A stretch of DNA of 64,000 bases, taken from contig OZ245405.1 in the NCBI GenBank assembly GCA_965226695.1, forward strand, positions 3,658,001-3,722,000, given 5' to 3'. The notes under the pieces are model-generated. The model worked only from the letters and a program-made list of their open reading frames with translations, was not told the origin of the DNA and did no database searches. The first letter of the stretch is position 1, and each line of letters begins with the position of its first letter. This document shows, in pieces, positions 35,187 through 43,190 of this stretch. The translations under genes were made by a program, and so were the position numbers. The stretch comes from CATOSD01 sp965226695 (GTDB lineage Bacteria; Chloroflexota; Dehalococcoidia; Lucifugimonadales; CATOSD01).

Positions 35187-36026
35187 TCAGACGCCCGGTT
35201 CCCGGAGAAAACCCTTGACCTCCTTCGCCCACAGCTCGGGCGCCTCCCGCGGAGAGAAGCGCCCGTGGCTCGGCGGCCGCGACCCGCGCGAACGCGCGAT
35301 CGTCTCGAGGAAGCGCTGGTGGGAGCGCCCGAGGTCGCTCTGCGAGCCGTGGATGACGAGCGTGGGCGCCTCGATCAGCGCCGCGCGCTCCCACATCTCG
35401 TAGCCCGTGATCGCTTGGGGACCGGCGCCCTCCCAGCCGAGGTCCCCGTACGCCACCTCGGGGGCGTTGACGACGAGGAAGTCGGCGAAGCGCCGGGCGA
35501 ACTCTCGCAGGTCGACGCCGGGCCTGTCGGGCCCCTGCCGCTGCCAGAGTGCCAGCAGGTGCGATCCGTCCGGCGCGGGCGGGACATAGCGGTGCTGCCG
35601 GGTGAGCACCTCGCGCCGGGCGGGAGTGTTCCAGTTGAACGGCTCACCCAGCACGAGCCCCGAAACGCGCTCGGGCCAGCCCGCGGCGATCTCGACGGCG
35701 AGCACCGACCCCGTGTGCGAGCCGACCACGCTCGCGCGCTCCACGTCCATCGCGTCGAGGAAGCCGACGGCCGCCGCCGCGTACTCGCGGACGGTCGTGT
35801 ACGGCGGGCTCGGCCGATCCGAGCGGCCATAGCCCATCGTCGTCATCGCGAGCACCCGCCGCTCGTCGGCAAGGAGCGGTACGACGTCGCCGTACCAGAG
35901 GCACGAACCGGGGGTCGGGTGGAGCGCCAGAAGTGGCGGTCCACCGCCGAGCTCGCCGTACTCGACGGCGCCCGCGGGGGTCTGCACGAGGCTGCGCCTC
36001 ACCCGGCCGGGCGGCCCTGGGCTCAT
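35187..36026 (-). CDS. Alpha/beta-hydrolase-fold protein with His at the nucleophile elbow (GSHTG)
   Basis: 279 residues. The fold is clear (VEYGELGGGPPLLALHPTPGS, VLAMTTMGYGRSD, VVGSHTGSVLAVEIA, LVIHGSQSDLG). The elbow reads G-S-H104-T-G in place of G-x-S-x-G, and the usual oxyanion HG is HP. Asp (QSDLG) and a C-terminal His (PSHGRFS) remain. It is a paralogue of 49739-50575. It is 52 bases downstream of an amidohydrolase, repeating the amidohydrolase/hydrolase pairing at 16-18 kb, though here the serine is gone. Confidence 0.82.
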   Translation of the reverse strand: MSPGPPGRVRRSLVQTPAGAVEYGELGGGPPLLALHPTPGSCLWYGDVVPLLADERRVLAMTTMGYGRSDRPSPPYTTVREYAAAAVGFLDAMDVERASVVGSHTGSVLAVEIAAGWPERVSGLVLGEPFNWNTPARREVLTRQHRYVPPAPDGSHLLALWQRQGPDRPGVDLREFARRFADFLVVNAPEVAYGDLGWEGAGPQAITGYEMWERAALIEAPTLVIHGSQSDLGRSHQRFLETIARSRGSRPPSHGRFSPREAPELWAKEVKGFLREPGV

Positions 36027-36078
36027 CGACCCGCTCCTTCTCCGTCGCCGACGGGACGCCGGGCGGTTGCCGAGATTC

Positions 36079-36921
36079 CTAGTCGCCGGGCCACCGGAGG
36101 TAGCGCAGCGCGTTCCCGCCGAGCATCGCCTCGCGCTCGCTCTCGCTCAGGAAGTCCAGTCCCTCGCTCACGAGCCGCATTTCCTCGCAGTAGGTCGCGC
36201 GTTCCCGGCCGAGCGTCTGCGTGTGGTCGGTGCCCCACATCAAGCGCTCCGGTCCGAACGTGTGATAGGCGTGCCGCGCGAGGGCGTGGGTGTCGGCGAA
36301 GGGGAAGGGCTCGCGCGAGCGCGCGGGGAGAGTCGAGAGCTTGAGGACGACGCTCGGGTGCCGCGCCAGCGCCTCGATCTGCCGGAACCACGCGTCGTCC
36401 CACGACGCCTCGATGCGCGGAAGTCCGAGATGGTCGACCGCGAGGTGAAGCGAGGGATGGCGGCCGAGCAGCTCCTCGACGTAGTCGAGCGCGCCTGCCG
36501 CCATCACGGTCACGGGGAGATCGTGCTCGGCGCACGCGGTCCAGAAGCGCTCGACGGCCCCCTCCGACGACCAGCGCGCGCGCCCGAGTTCGGTGACCGA
36601 GCCCCGCAGTCCCAGCATGCCCGGCTGCTCCCGCCAGGTGGCGATGAGATCCGGAGCCTCGTCGTCGGTCGGGTCCATCAGCCCCATCACGCCGAAGCGG
36701 CCGGGATGCGCGGCGACGCACTCGAGCGCGTAGTGGTTGTTGGAGCGCAAGAAGCCCGGCGGCACGATCACGGCGCGATCGACGCCGCAGTCCTCCATCA
36801 TCGGGAGGAAGCGCTCGGGCCCGAACGGTTCGTCGCCCAGACCCGTGCGCATGGTCGGATCCGGCGGCCGGCCGGGACTATCGGCTGGCCGGAGGTGAAT
36901 CTGCATATCGACGACGGTCAC
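36079..36921 (-). CDS. Amidohydrolase family 2 (COG2159-like) protein
   Basis: 280 residues. VVDMQIHLRP opens the chain with Gln in the first metal-His position, as in its paralogue at 16329. Further motifs are AVDHLGLPRIEASW and LMWGTDHTQTLG. Both paralogues have the EPFGPE segment and an IVPP strand near residue 50-60. A hydrolase or decarboxylase on a cyclic or keto acid is the family expectation. It forms a tandem with the downstream alpha/beta-fold protein. Confidence 0.82.
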   Translation of the reverse strand: MTVVDMQIHLRPADSPGRPPDPTMRTGLGDEPFGPERFLPMMEDCGVDRAVIVPPGFLRSNNHYALECVAAHPGRFGVMGLMDPTDDEAPDLIATWREQPGMLGLRGSVTELGRARWSSEGAVERFWTACAEHDLPVTVMAAGALDYVEELLGRHPSLHLAVDHLGLPRIEASWDDAWFRQIEALARHPSVVLKLSTLPARSREPFPFADTHALARHAYHTFGPERLMWGTDHTQTLGRERATYCEEMRLVSEGLDFLSESEREAMLGGNALRYLRWPGD

Positions 36922-37008
36922 GCGTAGCCTCCGCGCGCGACGATAGCACCACTCCGTCCCCTGGCGGCGCGGGGCGCTCCCGTCCGCCGGCGCCGGGGCA
37001 GCGGTCGT

Positions 37009-38073
37009 CTAGGGCTCCGGGAAGAGGTCGGGATAGAACAGGCGCGCCATCCCCTCGATCGCCTCGACGATGCGCGGACCGGGGCGATTGCCGAGGTCGG
37101 GGTCGACCGGGTAGACGCGGCCGTCGGCGACGGCGGCGACACCGGCCCAGCCGGGACGGGCCGACACCGATTCCACGCTCACCCACTCGCCATCGGCGAG
37201 CAGTATCACCTGCGGGTCCGCGGCGATCACCGCCTCGGTCGTGAGCTGGGGGAAGGGGCTCGTTGCGCCGTCGGCGATGTTCTGCGCCCGCAGCAGGTGG
37301 AGCATGCCGCCGATGAAGGTGTCGGGCGAGGCCGTGTAGAGGTCGTCGGTCAGTTCGTAGAAGACGGCGGGGCCGCGCTCCACGTCGGCGATGCGCGTCG
37401 CGACCGCCTCGATGCGGCGCTGCATCTCGGCGATGAGAGCGGTCGCCTCCTCGTCGTGTCCGGTCGCGCGGCCGAGCAGCAGGATCGAGTCGAAGATGCC
37501 CTCAACCGTCTCCGGAGTGCGGTTGAAGAGCACCGGCAGGCCGAGGCGGCGGAGCTGCTCCACCTGCGCCTCTTGCTGACCCGCGAGTATCACGAGGTCG
37601 GCCTCGAGTTCGATCGCGCGCTCGGGATCTGGGTCGGTGTAGCGGACGCGCTCCAGGAGTGCGGTCTCGTCCGGGTAGTCGGAGAACTCGTCGGCGGCCA
37701 CCACCTGGTCCCCCGCGCCGATGGCGAAGAGGGTCTCCGTCGCCCCCGGCGAGTAGGAGACGATGCGCGTGGGGCGCTCCTCAAGCGTGAGCTCGTGGCC
37801 GTCGGAGCCGGCGACGGTGATGGGGAAGGCGTCCGCGGCGGCCTCCGGGCTGGAGGCGGCGTTCCCGCCGGGAGCGGAGGTCGGGGTGGCTTCCGCGCCG
37901 CGCGCCGGGGTCGAACCGGCGTCCGCGGCGGGAACCGGAGTGGCGGCCGCGTCGCCCCCGGCCTCCGGGGCCGAGGCGTCGTCCGAGCAGGCGGCGAGGC
38001 CCCCGGCGAGCAGAAGAGTCACTAGAGCGAGCGGCACGACGCCAGCGCGCAGGAGCATGCGGATCAGGATCAT
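37009..38073 (-). CDS. btuF: Cobalamin ABC transporter substrate-binding lipoprotein (BtuF-like)
   Basis: 354 residues from ATG 38073 (GGGGGGACG upstream); a longer in-frame start at 38124 is unlikely because it enters the leader. The signal peptide ends in lipobox LAAC with C29, followed by a 50-residue Ala/Pro/Thr-rich linker that reaches from the membrane. The binding domain has RIVSYSPGATETLFAIGAGDQVV, a BtuF/FepB-type start, and a DEFSDYPDE segment. The cobalamin riboswitch in its leader makes B12 or corrinoid the likely ligand. No permease or ATPase is adjacent; those lie at 40.1-42.0 kb. Confidence 0.8.
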   Translation of the reverse strand: MILIRMLLRAGVVPLALVTLLLAGGLAACSDDASAPEAGGDAAATPVPAADAGSTPARGAEATPTSAPGGNAASSPEAAADAFPITVAGSDGHELTLEERPTRIVSYSPGATETLFAIGAGDQVVAADEFSDYPDETALLERVRYTDPDPERAIELEADLVILAGQQEAQVEQLRRLGLPVLFNRTPETVEGIFDSILLLGRATGHDEEATALIAEMQRRIEAVATRIADVERGPAVFYELTDDLYTASPDTFIGGMLHLLRAQNIADGATSPFPQLTTEAVIAADPQVILLADGEWVSVESVSARPGWAGVAAVADGRVYPVDPDLGNRPGPRIVEAIEGMARLFYPDLFPEP

Positions 38074-38154
38074 GGACGTCCCCCCTACCTCACCTCGCGG
38101 CACTTGCGGGAGTAGGAGGGCCAAGCCGGGCGCCGGGCGCCGGGCATGCCATCA

Positions 38155-38310
38155 CCTGTCCTCGCAGGCTTGACAGTCGACACCGGCCGGTACTCTGGCT
38201 CCCCGCACGCCTCGCCGGGAGGGGCACGGGTCACAGTTGCGGGACAGCGCCGGATTCACGCCGGCTTCCCCGACTCGATGTCCGGCACGATCCTACAGGT
38301 GTTCCCCGCG
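38155..38310 (-). promoter_or_regulatory. Cobalamin (AdoCbl-class) riboswitch upstream of btuF-like gene
   Basis: Read on the minus strand the 330-base gap holds the conserved core in order: GGGGAAGCC, GGCGTGAATCCGG (38262-38250), CCCGCAACTGTGA (38243-38231) and AGCCAGAGTACCGGCC (38200-38185). These match the cobalamin riboswitch consensus; the B12-box reads GCAACTG where GCCACTG is usual. A Gly/Cys-rich 7-base unit (GCCGGGC on the plus strand) is repeated three times at 38125-38145 between the aptamer and the ribosome-binding site and is a plausible expression platform. B12 would repress the transporter gene. Ends are approximate. Confidence 0.87.
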
Positions 38311-38403
38311 TGCGCATACCGGGGCCGGCGTGCGCGCGTTGGCGCGCTCAGTCGTCGGCGGGTCGGGCGGGGGCCGGCCGGACGGTCCGGGGAATCTGGC
38401 CCG

Positions 38404-39552
38404 CTACCAGAGCTCCCGGCTCGCGATCGCGGCCCCCTCCGCCATCGAGCGGAACTTCGCCCACGTGATCGACGGGTGGACCTGAAGGTATCCGGCGCCC
38501 GTCGAGAAGCCGCAGTCCGTCCCCGCGATGATGTTCTCGCGGCCGACCGCCGCGGTGAAGCGGAGGAGCCGCTCGGCGACGAGCTCGGGGTGCTCGATGT
38601 AGTTCGTCGTCGAATCGAGGACGCCGGGAATCAGCACCTTCCCGTCGGGTAGCTCGATCCCCTCCCACACCTTCCACTCGTGCTCGTGGCGCGGGTTGGC
38701 GGCCTCGAAGGAGAGCCCGTCCGGTCGGGCCCCGAGGGCGATGTCGACGATCTGCGCAAGCGGCACGTCGCGGTGGTGCGGCCCCTCGTAGTTGCCCCAG
38801 CAGAGATGCATCCGCATGCGGTCCGGCGGAATGTCGCGGGTGGCGTGGTTGATGGCCTCGACGTGCGTCCGGATCGTCGAGCGGAACTCCTCATCGCCGA
38901 GGTGACCGAAGTAGCGCGGCCGGCTGAGCGCGAGGTCGGGGGCGTCGATCTGCAGCAGGAAGCCCGCTTCGTGGATCGCGTCGTACTCGGTCTTCAGGGC
39001 GTCGGCGAGCGCGCCCAGGTACTCCTCGTGCGTCGCGTAGTACTCGTTTGGGATGAAAATCGATGCGATCCCGGGCGAGGCCGCTGAGAGGAAGGTGTCG
39101 GCCGGCGAGACACCCTCGAGTGCCGCCCGGAAGTCGTCAAGCTCGGCGCGAAGCTCCTCGACGTTCCGGTAGCGGATCGGTCCGTTGCAGGGGCGGCGCA
39201 GCAGCGGGTTGGTTGCGCCCGGCCGCATCGACGCCGTCTGCGCGAAGAACTCGGGGAAGTCGGGGTCGGTGATGGGGGCGGGCGTGACCGGATCGCCATC
39301 GAAGCCCTCGAGCCGGTTCTGGACGTAGGTCGCGTAGCTCGACTTCCCCTGCTCGCCGTCGTTCACCACGTCGATTCCGGAGTCGAGCTGCCTGTGGACG
39401 ATGTCGCTCACGGCGCGCCGCGTGGCGGCGAGGCGCTCAGAAGAGTCGCTCTCCTCGCCCCGTTCGCGGGCGAAGATCAGCGGAAGCAGCGCCTCCGGCC
39501 GCGGGAGGCTTCCGGTGTGCGTGGTCAGGATCCGCTCCGTGCTGCGCTGCAT
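38404..39552 (-). CDS. Cobalamin-independent methionine synthase (MetE C-terminal-like) family protein
   Basis: 382 residues from ATG 39552 (GGAGGGGGAAGCG upstream). The start TTHTGSLPRPEALLPL and the zinc-ligand segments HLCWGNYEG (His/Cys) and IIAGTDCGFSTGAG (Cys) match the MetE C-terminal/epoxyalkane:CoM-transferase superfamily. It is only half the length of a full MetE, so it is a one-domain thiol methyl- or alkyltransferase; its acceptor is unknown. Its end is about 90 bases before the cobalamin riboswitch, but it lies upstream of it and is not controlled by it in cis. Confidence 0.78.
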   Translation of the reverse strand: MQRSTERILTTHTGSLPRPEALLPLIFARERGEESDSSERLAATRRAVSDIVHRQLDSGIDVVNDGEQGKSSYATYVQNRLEGFDGDPVTPAPITDPDFPEFFAQTASMRPGATNPLLRRPCNGPIRYRNVEELRAELDDFRAALEGVSPADTFLSAASPGIASIFIPNEYYATHEEYLGALADALKTEYDAIHEAGFLLQIDAPDLALSRPRYFGHLGDEEFRSTIRTHVEAINHATRDIPPDRMRMHLCWGNYEGPHHRDVPLAQIVDIALGARPDGLSFEAANPRHEHEWKVWEGIELPDGKVLIPGVLDSTTNYIEHPELVAERLLRFTAAVGRENIIAGTDCGFSTGAGYLQVHPSITWAKFRSMAEGAAIASRELW

Positions 39553-39748
39553 CGCTTCCCCCTCCGCGGAACGGGCGGTCCGCCCGTGGCGTGTGCTCCG
39601 GTCGCCTGCCTTCATACCACCCGCGGGGCCCCCGGCGCCCGGCTCGGCCAGCACCGCGCGATCGCAGCCGGCCGGGGGGGCGACTCGCGGGGTAAGGACA
39701 CTCCCTGCACAATGGTTGCCCGGGCGCTCGCGGCGTGATGGAGGCGGG

Positions 39749-40192
39749 ATGCTGGGCATGCGCGTCGAGCTCCTCGACAGGACGCTCTTCATCCGCAAGA
39801 CGATCGCGGTCTTCGCCGCATCGTTCGTCCTGCTGCCCCTGCTTGAGCTGCGCAGCGCAGTGCCGGCCCTGACCTACGTCGCAGCCCTGGTCGTGCTGCA
39901 TGTGATCGTGCTCATCGTCTACCTTTTCCGCATTCCGATGCGGCAGCTGGCATCGAGCTGGCGTGGCGTCGCGGCGCGCGTGCTGGCGCTCGCAGTCGTC
40001 TTCTACCTGCTGATCCTGCTCTCGAGCTTCGATGAGGACGCCTCGCACGCCACGCTGGCCGCACAGCTCTTCCTGGTCGCTGTCCTGCACGCGGTGGTCC
40101 TGCTGCTGCTCTCGGCGCGAATCATCCGCGAGGCCCAGGCGTCCCCGACCCAGTGCCCGAGCGCCGAGCCTCAGGCGCCGGAACCACGATAG
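39749..40192 (+). CDS. Small four-helix membrane protein, function unknown
   Basis: 147 residues from ATG 39749 (GGAGG 4 bases upstream). Four hydrophobic segments are visible: RKTIAVFAASFVLLPLLEL, ALTYVAALVVLHVIVLIVYL, VAARVLALAVVFYLLILLSS and LAAQLFLVAVLHAVVLLLL. The C-terminal tail is Pro-rich. The tail overlaps the 3' end of the convergent ATPase gene by 71 bases. No recognised family. Confidence 0.6.
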   Translation: MLGMRVELLDRTLFIRKTIAVFAASFVLLPLLELRSAVPALTYVAALVVLHVIVLIVYLFRIPMRQLASSWRGVAARVLALAVVFYLLILLSSFDEDASHATLAAQLFLVAVLHAVVLLLLSARIIREAQASPTQCPSAEPQAPEPR

Positions 40193-40970
40193 GAACGCTC
40201 GCCGTTCCGGCGGGGCCACGAAGCACGGTTACACCGACGCCGTAGAGCGCCGAGAGCTGCTCCGAGGTCAGGACACGCCCCGGCGGCCCGTCGGCGGCGA
40301 TCGTCCCGCTGCTCAGCGCCACGACGCGCGTCGCGTGCGAGCCGGCGTACGTCAGGTCGTGGAGCGCCATCACCGTGGTCGTGCCGCGCTCCTCGTTGAG
40401 CCTCCGGAGGAGCGTAAGCAGCTCCAGCTGGTGGCCGATGTCGAGAAAAGTCGTCGGCTCGTCGAGCAGCAGCAGCTCCGCCTCCTGCGCGAGCACGAGC
40501 GCGATCCAGGCGCGCCGCTGTTCGCCGCCCGAGAGCTCACCGAGGCGGGTCGCGCGGAGCTCCGCGACACCCGCCTGCGTGAGGGCCGCCTCGACCGCGG
40601 CGCGGTCGGCCGGCCGGGCGCCCCCGAACGTCCGCGCGAGGCCCCCGTGGTGCGGGTAGCGGCCGTGCCACGCGAGTTCCTCCACCGAGAGGTCGGGCGA
40701 GGCCGCCGGCGACTGAGGGAGGAAGGCGACGCGGCGTGCGACCTCCCCCGGCGGAAGGCTCCACGCCTCGCGCCCCGCGAGGCGCACCTCGCCAGCGCTC
40801 GGACGCAGCAGCCGCCCGAGGATGCGCAGGAGTGTCGACTTTCCGCTGCCCGTGGGTCCGATCAGCGCGACGACCTCGCCTGCCTCGACCCCGAACGTGA
40901 TCCCGCGCAGGACGTCGCGACCGCGGGGCGACCACCGAACGTCCCGCGCCTCAAGCAGCGGGTCACTCAT
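40122..40970 (-). CDS. ABC transporter ATP-binding protein (cobalamin/iron-complex type)
   Basis: 282 residues. Walker A is GPTGSGKST (38-46), signature LSGGEQ (146-151) and Walker B with catalytic Glu is LLLLDEP (166-172). The layout, with a tail after ARRSGTG, matches BtuD/FecE/HmuV importers. It overlaps the permease start by 4 bases. The 23 C-terminal residues are Pro/Gly/Ser-rich and overlap the plus-strand gene. Together with the permease and lipoprotein it forms one importer. Confidence 0.88.
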   Translation of the reverse strand: MSDPLLEARDVRWSPRGRDVLRGITFGVEAGEVVALIGPTGSGKSTLLRILGRLLRPSAGEVRLAGREAWSLPPGEVARRVAFLPQSPAASPDLSVEELAWHGRYPHHGGLARTFGGARPADRAAVEAALTQAGVAELRATRLGELSGGEQRRAWIALVLAQEAELLLLDEPTTFLDIGHQLELLTLLRRLNEERGTTTVMALHDLTYAGSHATRVVALSSGTIAADGPPGRVLTSEQLSALYGVGVTVLRGPAGTASVPIVVPAPEARRSGTGSGTPGPRG

Positions 40971-41962
40971 GTGCGCGTCCGGATCAGGATCAGGAGTACC
41001 GGGGCGCCGACGATCGCCGTGACGATGCCGGCGGGAATCTCAGTCGGCGCCCAGGCTGTCCGCGCAGCGGTGTCGGCGAGCACGAAGAGCGTCGCGCCGA
41101 GGAGCCCGGAGAGCGGCAGCACAAGACGGTGATCGCCCCCGACCAGGAGCCGCCCCGCGTGGGGCGCGACGAGGCCGACGAAGGCGAGGATGCCGCTCAC
41201 GGCGACCGCCGAGCCCGTGAGCGCCGCGGCGGCCGCGATCGCCCCCAGCCGCACGCGCTCCACGCGCATGCCGAGGCCGCGCGCGACATCGTCGCCGAGC
41301 GCCAACACGTTGAGCGCCCGGGCGAGAGCGATCGCCGCCAGCGCGCCTGCCACCGTGTAGGGGGCGATCCGCGGGAGATCGTCCCAGCCGGCGCCGATCA
41401 GGCCGCCGACGAGAAAGGTGAGTGCGGCCTGCGTGAAGAGGTCGGAGAAGGAGATCGCGGCCGCGGAGAGCGCCGTGAAGAGCGCGGCCACGGCGACGCC
41501 GGAGAGGGCGAAGCGCACGGCAGAGATCCCCCCGCGCCACGCGAGTGCGTACACGACGGCCGCCGACAGCAGCGACCCGGCGAAGGCGCCGGCCGGCGCG
41601 AGCGCCTCGGGCGAGCCGGGCGCCCAGACGACCAGCGCCACGGCGACGAAGCCCGCGCCGGAGGAGAAGCCGAGGATATGCGGGTCGGCGAGCGGGTTGC
41701 GCGTCACCCCCTGCAGCAGCGCGCCGGCGATGCCGAGGTGCCCGCCGACCAGGGCCGCCGCCAGCACGCGCGGCACGCGCAGCTGCCACACGATCCGTCG
41801 CGTGATCGCGTCCCCCGAGTCCAGCAGTCCGTCGACGACCTCCCCGAGGCTGAGCCGCACCGCGCCGAACGAGACGGCGACCGCCATCGCCACGAGCAGC
41901 GCGACCGAGGCTCCCGCGAGAGCCGGGACCGGCCGTATGCGGTGGCGTCCCGCGACCAGCAC
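40967..41962 (-). CDS. FecCD/BtuC-type ABC transporter permease
   Basis: 331 residues, about 9-10 helices. Landmarks: TRRIVWQLRVPRVLAAALVGG, GALLQGVTRNPLADPHILG (a BtuC/FecCD marker), LGLVAPHAGRLLVGGDHR-type segment and the AWAPTEIPAGIVTAIVGAP ending. It imports B12, haem or ferric siderophores. It lies 18 bases after the binding-protein gene and is coupled to the ATPase. Confidence 0.9.
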   Translation of the reverse strand: MLVAGRHRIRPVPALAGASVALLVAMAVAVSFGAVRLSLGEVVDGLLDSGDAITRRIVWQLRVPRVLAAALVGGHLGIAGALLQGVTRNPLADPHILGFSSGAGFVAVALVVWAPGSPEALAPAGAFAGSLLSAAVVYALAWRGGISAVRFALSGVAVAALFTALSAAAISFSDLFTQAALTFLVGGLIGAGWDDLPRIAPYTVAGALAAIALARALNVLALGDDVARGLGMRVERVRLGAIAAAAALTGSAVAVSGILAFVGLVAPHAGRLLVGGDHRLVLPLSGLLGATLFVLADTAARTAWAPTEIPAGIVTAIVGAPVLLILIRTRT

Positions 41963-41980
41963 TGGGGAGCCGGCGGCCCG

Positions 41981-42928
41981 CTAGCCGGGATTCAGGAGCG
42001 AGGCGAGTGCGCGGAGACCCTCGCGCGCTCGCGGGCCGGGCGCCTGGAGGTAGACCTCGAGGTCGACCTCGTGGACGCGGCCGGATCTCACCGCTAAGAG
42101 CTCCGGCAGCTGCCTGCTCAGCAGCTCGGCGATCGAGGGACCGCCCCCGGGCGTGATGACCAGCAGCACCTCGGGGTCGAAGCTCACGATGGACTCGGGC
42201 GAGAGCAGGGCGTAGCCGGGGACCGGGCCGGACTGAGGGAGCGAGGCAGCGACATTCTCGCCCCCGAGCAGGGTGACCAGATCGCCGATGAAGGATCCGT
42301 CCAGCGCCGCGGAGAGCGTGCCGTCGCGGCCCGCCACCATGACGAGGACCCTCGGCGCGTCGCCGCTCCCGCCGCCGACCTCCTCGACGACCGCCTCGAA
42401 CGCTGACGCCGACGCCTCGCCCCGGTCAGGGCTCCCGATCGCCTCCCCCAGGATGCGCGCCGACGCAGCGAGATCATCGTAGGCGCGCGCGCCTACGAAG
42501 AGCGTCGGCGTGCCCGAGAGCGTCTCCTCGAAGGCAGCGGCGAGGTGTGCCTGCGCGGAGGCGTCCGCGACCACGAGGTCGGGCCCCAGCGCCACGATTT
42601 GCTCGAAGGAGGGCGCGTAGGAGGGCCCGATGTCCGCCAGCTCAGCGGAGCCCGGCACCGCGGTCGCCGTGGTCGAGCGCGCGACGGCCGCGCCGCCGAC
42701 GTCCGCGAGCAGCTCGATGGCGGAGGGGCTCGTCGTGACGATCCGCTCGGGCTTCGAGTCGATCGTCACGCGGCGGCCGAGGAGGTCGGTCACGGTGACC
42801 GGGTAGGCGGAGTCACCGCCGTCGGGCGCTGGCCCACCCTCGTCCTCGCCGCCGCACGCAGCCGACGGTGCGGCCACCAGGAGCGCGAGCACTCCGACCA
42901 GCCCGAGCACGCGTACCCATCGCTTCAC
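41981..42928 (-). CDS. ABC transporter substrate-binding lipoprotein (B12/haem/siderophore type)
   Basis: 315 residues from a GTG at 42928 with AAGGAG upstream. Signal peptide VLGLVGVLALLVAAPSAAC, lipid-modified Cys C25, then the periplasmic-binding domain VTVTDLLGRRVTIDSKPERIVTT. It heads the importer operon. It is not close to the riboswitch-controlled BtuF-like protein at 37009, and the 262-base leader shows no riboswitch core, so its ligand could be haem, an iron complex or B12. Two binding proteins may share the single permease. Confidence 0.82.
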   Translation of the reverse strand: MKRWVRVLGLVGVLALLVAAPSAACGGEDEGGPAPDGGDSAYPVTVTDLLGRRVTIDSKPERIVTTSPSAIELLADVGGAAVARSTTATAVPGSAELADIGPSYAPSFEQIVALGPDLVVADASAQAHLAAAFEETLSGTPTLFVGARAYDDLAASARILGEAIGSPDRGEASASAFEAVVEEVGGGSGDAPRVLVMVAGRDGTLSAALDGSFIGDLVTLLGGENVAASLPQSGPVPGYALLSPESIVSFDPEVLLVITPGGGPSIAELLSRQLPELLAVRSGRVHEVDLEVYLQAPGPRAREGLRALASLLNPG

Positions 42929-43190
42929 GGCGGCTCCTTCGCACCATTGCCTGCGGGCGGCGTCCATCGTTGGGCCGCGCCAGGGCAGCGGCAACCGTGT
43001 AAACCTTGCAAAAACTGGGCGAAGGTACTCGATAATCGCGCGAATTCCAGCGAGCGCCTTCGCGCGCAGCGGCCAAGGTGCGTTGCGGCGAGCGCGGCCG
43101 CCGCGCTCCTCCTCCCGGGCCGCCGCGATGGCGTCGGGGAGGGCGCTGCCGCGGTGGCGAGCCTCGGCGGCGATCCGCTAGCGTGCGGGC

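Noticed and set aside
38125..38145. Three GCCGGGC units as a minisatellite
   Set aside because: Only 21 bases and explained as part of the riboswitch expression platform; not reported as a separate repeat feature.
42929..43190. A second cobalamin riboswitch ahead of the importer operon
   Set aside because: No CCCGC-x-ACTG or GGTG-AATCC core found on the minus strand; only an AT-richer patch around 43000-43040.
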